Positions 21,881-22,148 of a DNA stretch of 22,148 nt are shown piece after piece. Location: the NCBI GenBank assembly GCA_005882715.1, contig VBEI01000040.1, positions 1 through 22,148 on the forward strand, given 5' to 3'. This stretch comes from Chloroflexota bacterium. GTDB taxonomy: Bacteria; Chloroflexota; Dehalococcoidia; SM23-28-2; RBG-16-64-32. A program made the position numbers and the translations under genes. The notes below the pieces were generated by a model. The model was not told the DNA's origin. It saw only the letters and a program-made list of their open reading frames with translations, and made no database searches. The number at the start of each line of letters is the position of its first letter. Within the stretch, counting starts at the first letter, position 1.

Positions 21881-22148
21881 ATGAGAATCGGCTTTCTGGC
21901 GGCGTTGCTGACAACTGCCCTAACCCTCACCGTTGCGTGCGGAGGCGGCAACAACGGCGCTGAGAGCACTCTGGTCTCCGAGGGCTCGGTTGCTCCCCAT
22001 TTCACCCTGCACGGTGCCAGCGGCGACGTGACGACACTAAGCGATTACGCCGGCGAAAAGAATGTCTTGCTGTACTTCAGCATGGGCTATGGGTGAGAGC
22101 CCTGCCTGAGCCAGATAGTTGATCTGGAAAAAGACCAGAGTCTCAAGC
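21881..22148 (+). CDS. Redoxin-family lipoprotein, probable selenoprotein with in-frame TGA (C-terminus beyond window)
   Basis: The start ATG 21881 gives a lipoprotein-type signal peptide (MRIGFLAALLTTALTLTVAC, Cys20; the lipobox TVAC is slightly atypical), a short Gly/Asn/Ser linker, then a thioredoxin-fold start: VAPHFTLHGASGDVTTLSDYAGEKNVLLYF. This matches AhpC/TSA-redoxin proteins. The frame meets TGA at 22094-22096 as residue 72, just where the first Cys of the CxxC motif is expected after YFSMGYG. It then continues E-P-C-L-S-Q-I-V-D-L-E-K-D-Q-S-L-K to the window edge, with Cys75 as the resolving residue. A hairpin with SECIS geometry follows. I read residue 72 as selenocysteine (U-x-x-C). 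The product would be an extracytoplasmic thiol/peroxide oxidoreductase. The alternative is a nonsense-mutated gene. No Shine-Dalgarno sequence is evident. Confidence 0.7.
22094..22096 (+). other. In-frame TGA, candidate selenocysteine codon
   Basis: The TGA replaces the N-terminal Cys of the CxxC redox motif in the redoxin frame, with recognisable redoxin sequence on both sides. TGA is a normal stop elsewhere in this window (for example ada and the histidine kinase), so general reassignment of the codon is excluded. Confidence 0.65.
22111..22127 (+). promoter_or_regulatory. Candidate bacterial SECIS hairpin
   Basis: CCAGAT (22111-22116) pairs perfectly with ATCTGG (22122-22127) around the 5-nt loop AGTTG (22117-22121). 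The loop starts 20 nt after the TGA and has G at its second position. The published bacterial SECIS description asks for a stem-loop just downstream of UGA, a loop about 16-37 nt from it, and a G in the first two loop positions; all are met. The hairpin lies inside the coding frame, as bacterial SECIS elements do, and would be bound by SelB. Confidence 0.6.

Noticed and set aside
22094..22096. TGA read as Trp or as a reassigned codon throughout the genome
   Set aside because: TGA ends ada in an ATGA overlap and ends the histidine kinase in another, so it is a working stop in this organism.
22094..22145. Outer stem TGAGA/TCTCA enclosing the SECIS hairpin
   Set aside because: It is only 5 bp across a long interior region and close to the window edge. 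Chance pairing is likely, so it is not used as evidence.

Overview
The window is a GC-rich bacterial chromosome segment with short intergenic gaps and frequent GTG/TTG starts. The DevS/DevR-like two-component pair, the long coiled-coil insertion in RpoC, the RpoB insertions and the LLM flavin oxidoreductase suggest Chloroflexota, perhaps a Dehalococcoidia-like lineage. This is inferred from protein character only; no rRNA marker is present.

Layout. (1) 1-6640, minus strand, reads in transcription order: LLM flavin oxidoreductase, acetoacetate-decarboxylase-fold protein, PRPP synthase (prs), monovalent cation/proton antiporter, and secA, which runs off the left edge. Gaps of 2, 51, 46 and 36 bp suggest a co-transcribed run, possibly with internal promoters. 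(2) 6816-8854, plus strand, holds an Ada-type methyltransferase/regulator coupled by an ATGA overlap to an EamA transporter. (3) 8915-17500 is the rpoB-rpoC operon with a good sigma70-type promoter and a 17-bp gene overlap at a TTG start. (4) 17584-18852 is a Glu/Leu/Phe/Val dehydrogenase, followed by a small SHOCT-domain reading frame with no ordinary start codon. (5) 19067-20886, minus strand, is a GAF-containing histidine kinase coupled to a NarL/LuxR response regulator. (6) 21004-21738 holds a stand-alone receiver protein and the decayed ATPase domain of a second histidine kinase. (7) 21881 to the right edge is a lipoprotein-type redoxin gene.

The most interesting signal is at the right edge. 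The redoxin frame meets an in-frame TGA at 22094-22096, exactly where the first Cys of a CxxC redox motif is expected. Past the TGA the frame continues as E-P-C and reads as redoxin to the end of the window. A perfect 6-bp hairpin with a 5-nt AGUUG loop begins 14 nt after the TGA, placing its loop 20 nt downstream. That matches the published geometry of bacterial SECIS elements, so the gene is best read as encoding a selenoprotein with a Sec-x-x-Cys active site. The main alternative is a nonsense-mutated pseudogene.

Secondary points are a Cys/His cluster inserted in SecA nucleotide-binding domain 2, a decarboxylase-fold protein lacking the catalytic lysine, an antiporter with Val-Asp instead of Asn-Asp, and several genes with a -10-like hexamer only 6-9 nt before the start codon, suggesting leaderless transcripts.
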